DNA of 64,000 nt from an uncultured Armatimonadota bacterium (GCA_903927025.1 CAIYLG010000034.1:1-64000), one strand, 5' to 3'. Positions 26,461 to 36,403 are shown, counted from the first letter of the stretch. The notes: a model not told the origin generated them from the sequence alone. Numbers and translations are program-made.

Positions 26461-28305
26461 CTACGATTCGAGGAGTTGGCGAAACGCACCGAGCCAAGGC
26501 TCGTAGTTTCGCCAACGTTCTACGGAGGTGGTGTAGACGGGTTGGCGGACTTGCCATTTGCTAAACGTGACGACCCTGCGGTCTCCCTTGTCCGGATGGA
26601 GGCAGGCCTCCTCCCAAGGCAGTTCGCAATGCTCAAGGATGGATCGGATCACCCTCTCCTGGTCCGTGACCAATTGCTCGTACTGAACATCCAGAATCGA
26701 GCCTGGTTCCATCACGTGCTTCCAATGCTCCATTGACTGACGGTAGACCTGGTAGGCATCCACGATCCGCTGTCGGGGCCGCCCAGATTCGTGTAGGGCA
26801 AAGAACGGCCTCATGTAAATGGATAGGCTCGTATCAATCGGATGCCGAGTGGCGTGAATGAATTTCGCCTTGGGGAAGACCATTTGCAGAATTCCCAAGT
26901 AAACGTAGTTGCTTGGGAATTTGTCCGTGACCCGACTGCGTCCCGGTGCGATCGACTGAAGGAGGTCCACGTAGCGGTGTCCGGCCATTGCCAACGCGGT
27001 TGAATGAATTTCACCGGTTGGGAGGTCAATGATGCGTCGTCCAGCATCTCGCCAAAAGCTCTGCTCTCCCGCGGCCCCCACTAGAGGATGGCGGGACAGA
27101 ATCTGTTCGAGGAGCGTCGTTCCAGATCTCGGCATACCCACGATAAAGATCGGTGCAACATCGTACTGCTCTGCCAGTTGGTTGGCTCGAATCTTTTCAG
27201 CGTCGATGATGGCGGCGAATTGCCGCGTACGCTTGGCAAATCGATCTGATTCGGCGGTGACCGGCTGGTAAGGTAGACCTTCTCCATTGGCGAGATCCAA
27301 ACGGGCGAGTGCCGTCTCGTAATCTTTGAGGTCGTCAAATGCCTTTCCGAGCGCGAAATTGCCGAAGCTCCGCTCCACTGGATCCAGTATTTGGGTGGCA
27401 AGAACCTGCTCCAATTTTTGGTAGGTTGGCCGATCCTCCTCGGTCACCTTTCGGTTGTTGGCGAGAAGGTAGTAGGCCAATCCTTGGTTGGGCTCAATAT
27501 CTAGGGACAAGTTCAGTGCTTTCTCCGCCTCCGAAAACTGTCCTGCCTCTTGAAGCTGGCTTGCCAAGAGTGCTCGAGGAAAGGCCGTGTTGGGAGCCGT
27601 TTCGATGACCTTTGAAAGGAAGAGCCTGCCATTGGGCCCCTGCGAGGCGGCATAGCTCGCATCAGCCCGCAGCTTAGCCGCGTTGGTCGACTGTGGATTG
27701 AGCTTAAGCACCTTCTCCGCGCAGTCAAGCGCTTCCTCTCCCAAATCCATAGCCAGGTAAGTTCGGCCAAGGTGGAGATGGGTTTCCCATGTAGAGGGAG
27801 AAAGGGCTATAGCCTGCTTGTAGGCACCTACGGCTTCAGCAAATAATTCCTCTCGCTGATAAGCGACGCCTAGGTTGTGAAAAGCGCCAGCCATCTGAGG
27901 AGATAGCTCGGTTGCTGCGACAAAGCTTGAAATGGCACCTTCGTTGTCTCCTGAGCCAAGTAATGCCAATCCCAGGGCCGCATGAACGTCGGCTCGCTCT
28001 GGAGCAAGCTCAATCGCCATTCGCCCGTAGCGAACCGCTTCTGTACCTCCGTCCGCACCGATAAGGAGGGTAGCAAGCCACTTGAAGCCGTCGACCTGAC
28101 TCGGATCAAGTCGTACTGCCTTCTTCAGGTAATGGACTGCTTCATTTCGGCGGCCTATTTGGGAGCAGATGGACCCTGCGAGGATCAGCGCGGGAGCGCA
28201 GGCTTCGTCGACTTGAAGTGCTCGTTGGCAGAACGCCATCGCGTCTTCAAGCCGTCCGGCTGAATGTGCCTGCCTTGCGGCCGATACCAGAGAAGTGATT
28301 GTCAC
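26461..28305 (-). CDS. TPR-repeat sulfotransferase (copy B)
   Basis: A 614-residue paralogue of the protein at 12.65-14.5 kb. There are TPR units to about residue 340 (GRRNEAVHYLKKAVRLDPSQ, LFAEAVGAYKQAIALSPSTW), then the sulfotransferase with APIFIVGMPRSGTTLLEQIL (5'-PSB loop), IHATRHPIDTSLSIYM (3'-PB) and KWQVRQPVYTTSVERWRNYE at the end. No signal peptide is present. It probably sulfates a protein or glycan hydroxyl before export. It lies between two secreted repeat or protease genes that could supply substrates, which is inference from position. Confidence 0.87.
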   Translation of the reverse strand: MTITSLVSAARQAHSAGRLEDAMAFCQRALQVDEACAPALILAGSICSQIGRRNEAVHYLKKAVRLDPSQVDGFKWLATLLIGADGGTEAVRYGRMAIELAPERADVHAALGLALLGSGDNEGAISSFVAATELSPQMAGAFHNLGVAYQREELFAEAVGAYKQAIALSPSTWETHLHLGRTYLAMDLGEEALDCAEKVLKLNPQSTNAAKLRADASYAASQGPNGRLFLSKVIETAPNTAFPRALLASQLQEAGQFSEAEKALNLSLDIEPNQGLAYYLLANNRKVTEEDRPTYQKLEQVLATQILDPVERSFGNFALGKAFDDLKDYETALARLDLANGEGLPYQPVTAESDRFAKRTRQFAAIIDAEKIRANQLAEQYDVAPIFIVGMPRSGTTLLEQILSRHPLVGAAGEQSFWRDAGRRIIDLPTGEIHSTALAMAGHRYVDLLQSIAPGRSRVTDKFPSNYVYLGILQMVFPKAKFIHATRHPIDTSLSIYMRPFFALHESGRPRQRIVDAYQVYRQSMEHWKHVMEPGSILDVQYEQLVTDQERVIRSILEHCELPWEEACLHPDKGDRRVVTFSKWQVRQPVYTTSVERWRNYEPWLGAFRQLLES

Positions 28306-28398
28306 TTGGCTGGAATTCTATTCGAAAAGGAGTCTGCCTCAACTTATTTCGTGAGTTTGGGATTTATTGCCTATTGGTCCTAACTTTTGGTTCATTTC

Positions 28399-28450
28399 TT
28401 GGAAAATTGGGCATTCCAGGCATAAAATGCGGGTGCCACCTTTTATGCCT
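28399..28450 (+). promoter_or_regulatory. Promoter with inverted repeat over the -10 element
   Basis: TTGGAA (28399-28404) and TAAAAT (28423-28428) are 18 bases apart. A perfect 10-base inverted repeat, AGGCATAAAA (28418-28427) and TTTTATGCCT (28441-28450), covers the -10 and the start of the transcript, ending 14 bases before the subtilisin start codon. It could be an operator or a 5' leader hairpin. Confidence 0.6.
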
Positions 28451-28464
28451 TTACTGAGGGCCCT

Positions 28465-31098
28465 ATGACCTATTGCCGACCCACGCTTCTCCTCGCGCTG
28501 TCAGCCGTAATGGCAACTGATTTTTGCTACGCCCAAAGCGGGCGGCGGATCGACCAAATTTCCAGCTACCCCATGAATGAAATCATCGCCGGCCGCGTGA
28601 TGGTTAAGATCAGGGGTGTCGACCACCATGATGGCAAGGCACCACAACTTTCGCCTGCCCAAGCAAATCGAATTGCAGGTCGGCTGTCCGGTCGAATGAT
28701 TGGCGGTATGAAGCATGGGGGCTGGACGATCTGGGAGATCCCAGTTGCGAAGAACCCTCGCCTAGCGGCAGGTGCGGTTCGAGAGGATCCAGATGTGATT
28801 GCGGCTCAGCCGCTCAACAAGGTTTATCACGTGACGCTCCCTGTTCCGAATGATCCGGACTGGAGCTACCTCGAAACAAGCTCGACCTACGTGCTTAGAG
28901 GTGGTGGCGGCGGTGGCTCTGGGTCTGGTTCTGGAAGCGGTTCGGGTTCCGGCAGCGGCGCTGGCAAGGGTTTCCAGAGGTTGTGGAATATCTGGGATAT
29001 CAATGCCGTCACAAGCGACGCCGGCAATGTGGTCTCCGGAGGTTGGGCCGTCTACCCAGGTCAGTGGTACACGGCAACTTCAAAGCCGACGGATTGCCCC
29101 ATCATCGCCTTTGTCGACACCGGTCTCGACATGGATCATCCCGATTTCATCAACGCGGGCGGAACCGGTACCGATGTAAAGCTTGGCGGCCAGATCATGA
29201 AGACGGAGAGCGCCTATTTTACGAATGGCGCTGAAGTCGCCGGGGTCATCCCTACAGACCTGGATGGACACGGCACCCACGTGACCGGCATTGCTATCGC
29301 GGCAGGGAACAACGGTTCCTACAACAGTGACGGAGTGATCGGTGTCGGCTACAACTCTCGCGGGATGGTGCTTAGAGTTTTCGACGACCAAGGCAACTCA
29401 ACGGACGGCGACGCGGCCGCGGCCATTTACTACGCCGCTGACCACGGTGCCGCCATCATCAATGCCTCGCTGGGGACAACAAACTACTCCCAGGTATTTC
29501 AGGATGCCGTTACGTACGCCTATCAGAAAGGAAGTCTCGTCGTCTGCGCCGGCAATGAAAACGGAGCAGGTGGCGGAAACCTCGGCCCCATCTATCCCGC
29601 TGGCTGTAGCGGCGCCCTAGGTGTCACCGCGAACGCCCCCGGACTGCGTCCTGCAGATGACTACTATGCTGGGTACGGCAACTACGTGAGTATTGCCGCC
29701 CCGGGCGGTGACGTTGTTCAGTTGGGCCTGTATGCCTACAACATTCAATATGTGTTTGCCACTTCAACCCGCTATGCTTGCTCGCTGAGCCAAAACCCTG
29801 CGGTACAGCCCCCATACACGCTCAACTACACCTACCTAGTAGGAACGTCCATGGCTTGTCCGCATGTATCTGGAGCCGCAGGTCTGTACTATGGACAGAA
29901 CAAGCTACACCAGTCGGATGGGTTTTCTAATTTGAAGGCGTTCCAAGCTCTTCAGTTGAGCGCGATGGGGACAGGCGGTGCCCTCAACGGCGGATGGGAG
30001 CCTTCTCAAGGCTATGGGTCTCTAGATGTTCAGGGCTTAGTTCAGGAGGGTTCGAATCCAAATCCTAGAGGGGCCACCGTAGGTGATGTCACGGGGATCA
30101 TTTACTACGGAGGCACACCTACGGCAAATGTCACGGTGACGGCGACGTCGGTCTCCAACCCTTCCCAGGTCTACAAGACGACGTCTTTTGCTGATGGCAC
30201 TTACCGGTTCGACCCGTTCCCGGGCGGAATCTATGATGTCAAGGCAAGCCCGTTGGGTTCCTTCAAAACAAAACGGGTTCAAGTGACCAATGGATGTGAT
30301 ATGCCAGGTGTCGACTTTTTTGTAGGCCCTAAAGTGGCCGACACGACGGCACCGACCGTTGCGAAGTTCAACCTCACTGGAGCCACGGCCACATCAATGG
30401 ATTTCGACCAGTGGGGATACGACACAGAGACTGGGATCGACTCTGCGGCGATTCAAATTGGCTCGGGCCCCGGCGGCTACAACCTGATGGCCCCACAGCT
30501 GATTCTTCCTGGCACCACAAAGGTTCACCTATCCAGTCTCAAACTTCCCGAGCACTACTTCCTGACTCTCAACTACACGAACGGAATCGGTGTTGTCAGC
30601 CGTGGACTTCGATCGGCTCAGGATGCGCTTGCGGACGCCTACGCAACAGATGCAGCACCGTCAACCACCCATGTGTCGACATCGCTGCAGCTGAAGGCAG
30701 GAAATGCGGGAGCTAATTCGGTGGCCTATATTTCAGTGGATTTAGCCAATATTGGTGCCAGCATCTCCGATGCAAAGCTGACCCTAACTGGCGGTTCTAA
30801 CGGATCTCCGGTGCTTGTGGGCGTCTATGCCACCAGCACCAAGAAGTGGACTGAGTCCGGCTTGACTTGGAATGACGCCCCTACCGTCAACGGCGGAGCC
30901 GTCGATGAGCAGTCGGTGACCATTAAGGGCACATACAGTTGGAACATCGCCTCGATTCTTCAGGCAGCCAAAAAGGCAGGACTGACATCGGCGACGATCG
31001 CCATCAAATGCGACGTTCCTTCTACTACCGGAGCCACCTTCGCGAGCCGTCGATCGAGGATTGGAGCCCCGTTGGTGACTGTTACCAGCCACGATTAA
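28465..31098 (+). CDS. Secreted subtilisin-like serine protease (S8) with DNRLRE-type C-terminus
   Basis: An 877-residue preproprotein. Signal peptide to about residue 24, then an inhibitor-I9-like propeptide. Residues 146-167 are a pure Gly/Ser linker. The S8 catalytic domain has Asp218 (FVDTGLDMDHPDF), His269 (DGHGTHVTG) and Ser462 (VGTSMACPHVSG). After it lie a carboxypeptidase-regulatory-like beta domain (about 535-620: GVTGIIYYGGTP-like, then DGTYRFDPFPGGIYDVKA) and a C-terminal DNRLRE/CBM96-like domain (KKWTESGLTWNDAP, then YSWNIASIL). All triad residues are intact. A promoter with an inverted repeat lies directly upstream. Confidence 0.9.
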   Translation: MTYCRPTLLLALSAVMATDFCYAQSGRRIDQISSYPMNEIIAGRVMVKIRGVDHHDGKAPQLSPAQANRIAGRLSGRMIGGMKHGGWTIWEIPVAKNPRLAAGAVREDPDVIAAQPLNKVYHVTLPVPNDPDWSYLETSSTYVLRGGGGGGSGSGSGSGSGSGSGAGKGFQRLWNIWDINAVTSDAGNVVSGGWAVYPGQWYTATSKPTDCPIIAFVDTGLDMDHPDFINAGGTGTDVKLGGQIMKTESAYFTNGAEVAGVIPTDLDGHGTHVTGIAIAAGNNGSYNSDGVIGVGYNSRGMVLRVFDDQGNSTDGDAAAAIYYAADHGAAIINASLGTTNYSQVFQDAVTYAYQKGSLVVCAGNENGAGGGNLGPIYPAGCSGALGVTANAPGLRPADDYYAGYGNYVSIAAPGGDVVQLGLYAYNIQYVFATSTRYACSLSQNPAVQPPYTLNYTYLVGTSMACPHVSGAAGLYYGQNKLHQSDGFSNLKAFQALQLSAMGTGGALNGGWEPSQGYGSLDVQGLVQEGSNPNPRGATVGDVTGIIYYGGTPTANVTVTATSVSNPSQVYKTTSFADGTYRFDPFPGGIYDVKASPLGSFKTKRVQVTNGCDMPGVDFFVGPKVADTTAPTVAKFNLTGATATSMDFDQWGYDTETGIDSAAIQIGSGPGGYNLMAPQLILPGTTKVHLSSLKLPEHYFLTLNYTNGIGVVSRGLRSAQDALADAYATDAAPSTTHVSTSLQLKAGNAGANSVAYISVDLANIGASISDAKLTLTGGSNGSPVLVGVYATSTKKWTESGLTWNDAPTVNGGAVDEQSVTIKGTYSWNIASILQAAKKAGLTSATIAIKCDVPSTTGATFASRRSRIGAPLVTVTSHD

Positions 31099-31230
31099 CC
31101 GCAAGCGTGATGAATCCCGCACTCCCCGGAAAGGTGTCAACTAAAGGCATCCGGACGAGCCGACCCTGCTCGAACGAATTGTTGGGTATCGCAACCTTTC
31201 GATCACCAGCGGTAGGCTTTACGCGAACCT

Positions 31231-31788
31231 ATGCCCGCCGACGACCCATCTCAACTTTGTCCGATTTATTGGATATCTGGCCCCCCAGCTGCTGGGAAGT
31301 CCACGCTTTGCGACGCTCTGATCAAGCGATTTGACAAGGGATTGGTTCTGCCGGTCGATGATCTGAGGAGTTGGGTGAAGTCGGGTCTCTCTGAGAGCGT
31401 CCCTTGGACGGACGAGACGGAGAGGCAATTCCAAATTGCCGAAGGGGCAACCTGCGATATTGCGGCCCGCTACCAGGATGCGGGCTTTGCCGTCGCCATC
31501 GACCATTGTAGGAACCTGCCGACAGTCGAGGCCGCCATCCACAAGAATCTCGTGGGTCGGCAGGTGATCAAAGTGTGCCTGATGCCAGATTTGGATGAAA
31601 ATCTTCGAAGGAATGCATCCAGAACCAATAAGCCATTCGGCCCGGATCTGCTTGTGGATACGATTCGGTTTACGAACCAGGCTTACCGGCAGGTCGTACC
31701 TGCAGGCTGGATCGTGATCGACAATACAAGAATCACCGTTGAGGAGACTCTTGAGCTTCTTGGTTGTTGTAATCAGCCTAATATCTGA
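31231..31788 (+). CDS. P-loop kinase-like / zeta-toxin-fold NTPase
   Basis: A 185-residue cytoplasmic protein with a Walker A motif in PIYWISGPPAAGKSTLCDAL and an early Asp pair in LPVDDLRSWVKSG. AGFAVAIDHCRN has the second acidic strand, and LRRNASRTNKPFGPDLLVDT carries lid-type arginines. This is the AAA/zeta-toxin/gluconate-kinase-like small-molecule kinase fold. The substrate is unknown, and no antitoxin-like gene is adjacent. Confidence 0.75.
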   Translation: MPADDPSQLCPIYWISGPPAAGKSTLCDALIKRFDKGLVLPVDDLRSWVKSGLSESVPWTDETERQFQIAEGATCDIAARYQDAGFAVAIDHCRNLPTVEAAIHKNLVGRQVIKVCLMPDLDENLRRNASRTNKPFGPDLLVDTIRFTNQAYRQVVPAGWIVIDNTRITVEETLELLGCCNQPNI

Positions 31789-31897
31789 TAAATCAGGCTC
31801 AATAAAAATCCCGGACGTCCCGTTATGACGGGCAGATTTCCGAGTCGTGCCTTACACTAATGGGCATTGAACCGACCTTGTGGTTCTATGTGATCTC

Positions 31898-34800
31898 ATG
31901 ACTTTGCGATTTGGCCTTTGCTTGTTCGTCGCCTCCCTTGTCGCATCTGGCGTCAACGCTCAGATAGCTCAAGTGGATTGGAAGCCATTGAGAATGGACC
32001 TCCCTCGGCCGGTCAGATCTGCACCTCCGCTCGGGGCTAAGAATCCAAACGAAAAGCTCCATTTGTCGCTTGCTATTGTCCCTCGAGATGAGAAGGCGAT
32101 GGAGCGATTTGCGAACGATGTCTCCAATCCAAAGAGTCCGAACTACCGTCACTTCCTATCTCCCGAAGAGGTCGGTGCAAGATTTGGTGCCCCGCTAAGT
32201 GCGCTTAAGGCGACGACTGACTACCTGGCGGCAAATGGCATGAATGTGAAGCTCGTAGCTAAAAATCGGCTGTCGATCCTTGCTGAAGGGACAGTTGCGC
32301 AGGCGGAAGCTGCTTTTCACACCCGGATTCAAGATTTCGCAGACCCTATGCCAGGGGCGCATGCCAGTGGAATTCGATTTTCCTACTCTGTCCCTCCCAG
32401 CGTGCCTGCCCAACTGGCGAGGATTGTTCGCTATGTAGGGGGACTACAGGACTTCACGCGTCCGATTCCCAGAGCATCGCTTACCCCGGGGCAGCTACGG
32501 TCCCTCTATTCCATTGCCAGTCTTTACGATCATGCAAATCAGGGGCAAGGCAGGAGCATCGGGATTTCCAACTGGGATGGATATCTGCTCTCAAACGTTC
32601 CGCTCGAGTACAGCCAGTTCAGCCTTCCTGCCCCTTCCGGTGGGGTTGGCTCAAACATCACCGTCGTCTCGATTGGCGGTGGAAACGGTGCCGCCAACTT
32701 TGCGCAGGGTGAGGGGGACATCGATATTCAATGCGCCCTAGCTGTTGCGCCGCTTTCCAACCTGCTGATTTACGACAACTCCGGCGGTTCAGATCTCATT
32801 GCAGTCCTGACTCAAGAGGCGAACGACAACAAGGCGGATCTCATCTCTGAGAGTTACGGCTGGACGCCTGATACCGCTCTCTTTGAATCGGCGCATCCCA
32901 TTCACGTTTCTATGTCCATAGAGGGGATCACTTACCTTGCTGCGGCCGGCGATACCGGTGCTACCGGTATCGTTGGCGGGCCATACCCTGATGAAGACCC
33001 CGAGGTGCTAACAGTAGGTGGAACTTCCGCAACCGTTGACGGTAGCGGCAATCGACTCTCTGAAGTTGTCTGGAACAGCAACAGCTACGCTGGAGGTGGT
33101 GGGTGGATTCCCAACTCGGACTCCATGAACACGCTTCCCGGATATCAGGTCGGCAATGGAGTTCCCACGAACATCCCCTATCGTCTTGTCCCAGATATCT
33201 CGCTCGACGCCGACCCCAACACTGGATACGATATCTTTTACCAGGGTGGTTTCAGCCAAGGTTGGGGAGGAACAAGCTGCGCTAGTCCAACCGTTGCAGG
33301 TGCCTTGGCGGTCTGTGAGCAGAAGCTGATCGCAGCTGGGTATCTCACCGCTAATTCAAAAGGCAAATACCGGATGGGGCGGCTGCAGGACCTGCTGTAC
33401 TCGTACAACGGCGATCCCTCGGTGTTTCACGACATTGTCAGTGGCGATATCGGCTTGTTGCCGGACCAAACTTTGGCGGCAGCCGCCCCTGGTTGGGACT
33501 TCGCATCGGGTTGGGGAACCCCAATCTTTGCTGGTTTGGTGAATCGCATTCTCGGCATTCCAACACCGATTGCCTTCACCGTTTCTCCAAGTGAAGTACT
33601 CGGTGGGACATCGGTTACCGGGACGCTGACGATCAACACAGCCGCTCCCAACGGTGGCTTTGTGGTTTCCTTGTCTGCCGATTCGGCTCAGGCTGCGGTT
33701 CCCGCAACTGTTACCATCCCGGCGGGGCAGACTTCGACGACTTTTAGTTTTGGAACAACTGGCTCTGCCAACTCCGTAACCGCAAATCTCGCCGCAACCG
33801 CGTCCGGTATTTCCTTAACGGCCACGCTGATCATTAATCCCTCTTCAGTCGTTTCAGTCTCGATTGATCCAAACGCCATCGTTGGCGGCAACTATGCACT
33901 CGGGACGGTTACCCTGAACGGACCCGCACCAACGGGTGGGCTGGATGTGAACCTCAGCTCAGATAATGCTGCGGTGACGGTTCCGCAACACGTTGAAGTT
34001 CCCGCCGGCCAGACGTCTGGAATTTTCTCGGTGGCTTCCTCCCCCGTTTCGGCAACGATCACGGCGACAGTAACTGCGAACTATAACGGGGTGTCGGTGA
34101 CTGCAGGAGTTTCCGTGAGTCCGCCGAGTTTTGCCAGTCTTTCGGTGGCACCGACATCGGTCCAGGGTGGCTCCGCCTCAGTCGGGACGGTGACGATGGC
34201 GAATCCCGCACCGGCGGGAGGGTTTACCGTCACGCTGACTTCTGACACGTCGTCGGCGACCGTTCCAGCAACGGCGATGATTCCGGCAGGCGCAACCTCA
34301 GTCACGTTCAAGATATCGACGATTGGGGTCACATCCACTACGTTGGCCAATATCACCGCCGCAAATGGCCCGACCTCCTACACGGCAACACTTACGATCT
34401 CGCCAGCGACCCTTATATCTATTGCGGTGAAACCAAGTCAGCTTTCCGGTGGCACCAGCGCAGCGGGGACGGCAACCCTCAGTGGACCGGCGGGTGCAGG
34501 AGGAGCGGTCGTTTCCCTGCAGTCCAACTCCTCGAGCGTCACGGTGCCCGCTTCCGTCACTGTGACGACCGGGGCAACATCTGCGACGTTTGCAGTTCAG
34601 TCGGTCCCTGTTTCATCGACGACAACGGTGACACTCACAGGTACCTACCTGGGGCTCAGCCAAACCGCAACCCTGACCCTTACCGCCGTCAACCTTGTTG
34701 GATTGAGCGTGTCTCCCTCTACGGTTGAGGGAGGATCGGCTTCGACCGGAACAGTGACCCTCTCCGGGCCAGCACCTGCGGGAGGAGTTGTGGTTTCCCT

Positions 34801-36403
34801 GACATCAGGCAACATTGCGGCAACGGTTCCCGCATCAGTGACCGTTGCCGTTGGTGCGACAAGCGCGACGTTCAACATTTCGACCACTCCGGTTGCGACT
34901 TCGGCGGCGGTAACCCTGACCGCCGGATTCAATGGAACAAGCCAATCTGCGCTCCTCAACGTACAGTCGCCACTTCTCGTCTCCGTAGGCATTGCTCCTG
35001 CCTCAATCGTTGGAGGGAATGTTGCCACAGGGACGGTTACCTTGGCGAGGTCTGCTCCAGCCGGGGGAGCAACGATTTCGCTGGGTGCGAGCAACACGAC
35101 TTTGGGCGTGCAGGCGTCGGTCACGGTGCCAGCGGGTAGTTCCACTAGCACCTTTGGCGTCGCAACGGCGGGTGTAGCCGTCTCAGAAACTGACACGGTC
35201 ACGGCGACTCTTCGAACTGCAAAAGTAAGTGCAGCAGTGACAGTGCTGCCAGCCTCTTTGGCTAGCCTGACGATATCCCCTAATTCCGTTGTAGGTGGGA
35301 ATTCTGCTACGGCGACACTGTCGCTTAACGGCAAGGCACCCAGCGGCGGAGCGGTGGTGCCGCTAACTTCGTCTGTCGCTTCCGTGCTGGTGCCAACCTC
35401 AGTTACGATCCCATCTGGAAGCTCTCAGTCGACATTCTCCGTGCAGACTAAGCCGGTGGCTACCACGATTGGTGCAACGATTTCCGCTCAGGTTAATTCG
35501 ATTTCAGTGAGCGGCACCTTGACGGTCCAGGCGCCGACCCTGCACGGCATCACTGCGAGTTCGTCCACCGTTGTTGGAGGTTCCACACAAATGCTCTCGG
35601 GTTCGGTGACTCTCACGGGAGCCACTGGCGGTTCGGCTGGGGTGGTGCTCCTGAAAAGTTCAAACCCCAAGCTTCTTGCTGTTCCAGCCAGCGTTACCAT
35701 CCCCGCTGGTGGCTCCAACGCGCCATTCTCGATCCGCCATTTCAAGTCGTCAAGTCTGCAATCCGTTACCTTGACGGCAACCTTTGCGGGTACGTCCCAG
35801 TCAGTTGCGGTTCAGGTTCAGCCCTTTGCCATCACCTCAGTAACTTTGGCTCCCGCAGTGGTGGTCGGAGGAAATAAAGTCAGTGGGAATGTCACTCTGA
35901 ATGCAACGCCGGCGACTTCGACGGGGCCGATCATGGTCAACCTCTCCTCTTCTGTCAAGTCTGCGACGGTCCCGTCCCTGGCGTATGTAAAGGTAAACAC
36001 CAACTCCGTCAAATTCAACGTCGCCACCTCTGCGGTGAAGACGTCTGTGTCGGCTGCGCTCACGGCTTCGACCGGCACGAGCGCCCAAACTGCTTCGCTC
36101 AACATTCTGCCCGCCTCCTTGCTGAATCTCACCGTTGCGCCAGCGTCGGTTAAGGGAAGTGGTTCGACCGCTGTCACGGGCACGATCACTCTCTCTGGCC
36201 CAGCCCCGACCGGCGGACTAGCGATCTCGCTCGGAAGCTCTAGTAGCTCTGCCTCCGTGCCTCACACCGTGGTGATAGCGGCAGGTAGGACGGTTGGCAC
36301 GTTCCGTGTGACCCACAAGGCAGTTTCAAGCACGGTCACTGTGGTGATCACGGCCTCTATGGCAAGCACCTCGTTGACGGCAAATCTTAAGCTGACTCCT
36401 TGA
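31898..36403 (+). CDS. Sedolisin (S53) protease with ten Ig-like repeats
   Basis: About 1501 residues. Signal peptide MTLRFGLCLFVASLVASGVNAQ, a pro-kumamolisin activation domain (NYRHFLSPEEVGARFG region), then the S53 catalytic domain. Glu272 and Asp276 lie in GEGDIDIQ, the oxyanion Asp352 in AAAGDTGATG and Ser460 in GGTSCASPTVAG; AAPGWDFASGWGTP is near the calcium site. From about residue 560 to the end are ten 80-95-residue Ig-like repeats (VSPSTVEGGSASTGTVTLSG type). Sedolisins act at acidic pH outside the cell. The last three repeats pair one-to-one with those of the propeller protein at 23-26 kb. ATG 31898 is preferred over GTG 31880. Confidence 0.9.
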   Translation: MTLRFGLCLFVASLVASGVNAQIAQVDWKPLRMDLPRPVRSAPPLGAKNPNEKLHLSLAIVPRDEKAMERFANDVSNPKSPNYRHFLSPEEVGARFGAPLSALKATTDYLAANGMNVKLVAKNRLSILAEGTVAQAEAAFHTRIQDFADPMPGAHASGIRFSYSVPPSVPAQLARIVRYVGGLQDFTRPIPRASLTPGQLRSLYSIASLYDHANQGQGRSIGISNWDGYLLSNVPLEYSQFSLPAPSGGVGSNITVVSIGGGNGAANFAQGEGDIDIQCALAVAPLSNLLIYDNSGGSDLIAVLTQEANDNKADLISESYGWTPDTALFESAHPIHVSMSIEGITYLAAAGDTGATGIVGGPYPDEDPEVLTVGGTSATVDGSGNRLSEVVWNSNSYAGGGGWIPNSDSMNTLPGYQVGNGVPTNIPYRLVPDISLDADPNTGYDIFYQGGFSQGWGGTSCASPTVAGALAVCEQKLIAAGYLTANSKGKYRMGRLQDLLYSYNGDPSVFHDIVSGDIGLLPDQTLAAAAPGWDFASGWGTPIFAGLVNRILGIPTPIAFTVSPSEVLGGTSVTGTLTINTAAPNGGFVVSLSADSAQAAVPATVTIPAGQTSTTFSFGTTGSANSVTANLAATASGISLTATLIINPSSVVSVSIDPNAIVGGNYALGTVTLNGPAPTGGLDVNLSSDNAAVTVPQHVEVPAGQTSGIFSVASSPVSATITATVTANYNGVSVTAGVSVSPPSFASLSVAPTSVQGGSASVGTVTMANPAPAGGFTVTLTSDTSSATVPATAMIPAGATSVTFKISTIGVTSTTLANITAANGPTSYTATLTISPATLISIAVKPSQLSGGTSAAGTATLSGPAGAGGAVVSLQSNSSSVTVPASVTVTTGATSATFAVQSVPVSSTTTVTLTGTYLGLSQTATLTLTAVNLVGLSVSPSTVEGGSASTGTVTLSGPAPAGGVVVSLTSGNIAATVPASVTVAVGATSATFNISTTPVATSAAVTLTAGFNGTSQSALLNVQSPLLVSVGIAPASIVGGNVATGTVTLARSAPAGGATISLGASNTTLGVQASVTVPAGSSTSTFGVATAGVAVSETDTVTATLRTAKVSAAVTVLPASLASLTISPNSVVGGNSATATLSLNGKAPSGGAVVPLTSSVASVLVPTSVTIPSGSSQSTFSVQTKPVATTIGATISAQVNSISVSGTLTVQAPTLHGITASSSTVVGGSTQMLSGSVTLTGATGGSAGVVLLKSSNPKLLAVPASVTIPAGGSNAPFSIRHFKSSSLQSVTLTATFAGTSQSVAVQVQPFAITSVTLAPAVVVGGNKVSGNVTLNATPATSTGPIMVNLSSSVKSATVPSLAYVKVNTNSVKFNVATSAVKTSVSAALTASTGTSAQTASLNILPASLLNLTVAPASVKGSGSTAVTGTITLSGPAPTGGLAISLGSSSSSASVPHTVVIAAGRTVGTFRVTHKAVSSTVTVVITASMASTSLTANLKLTP

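Noticed and set aside
26444-26471. 8-bp inverted repeat TCGAATCG/CGATTCGA between convergent genes as a terminator
   Set aside because: No T-tract follows on either strand, and the right arm lies inside the end of the sulfotransferase gene.
30040-30070. tRNA T-loop-like GGTTCGAATCC
   Set aside because: It lies inside the subtilisin reading frame and lacks the anticodon and acceptor stems of a tRNA.
31231-31788. Zeta-type toxin of a toxin-antitoxin pair
   Set aside because: The fold is compatible, but there is no small antitoxin gene on either side, so a metabolic or nucleotide kinase role is equally likely.
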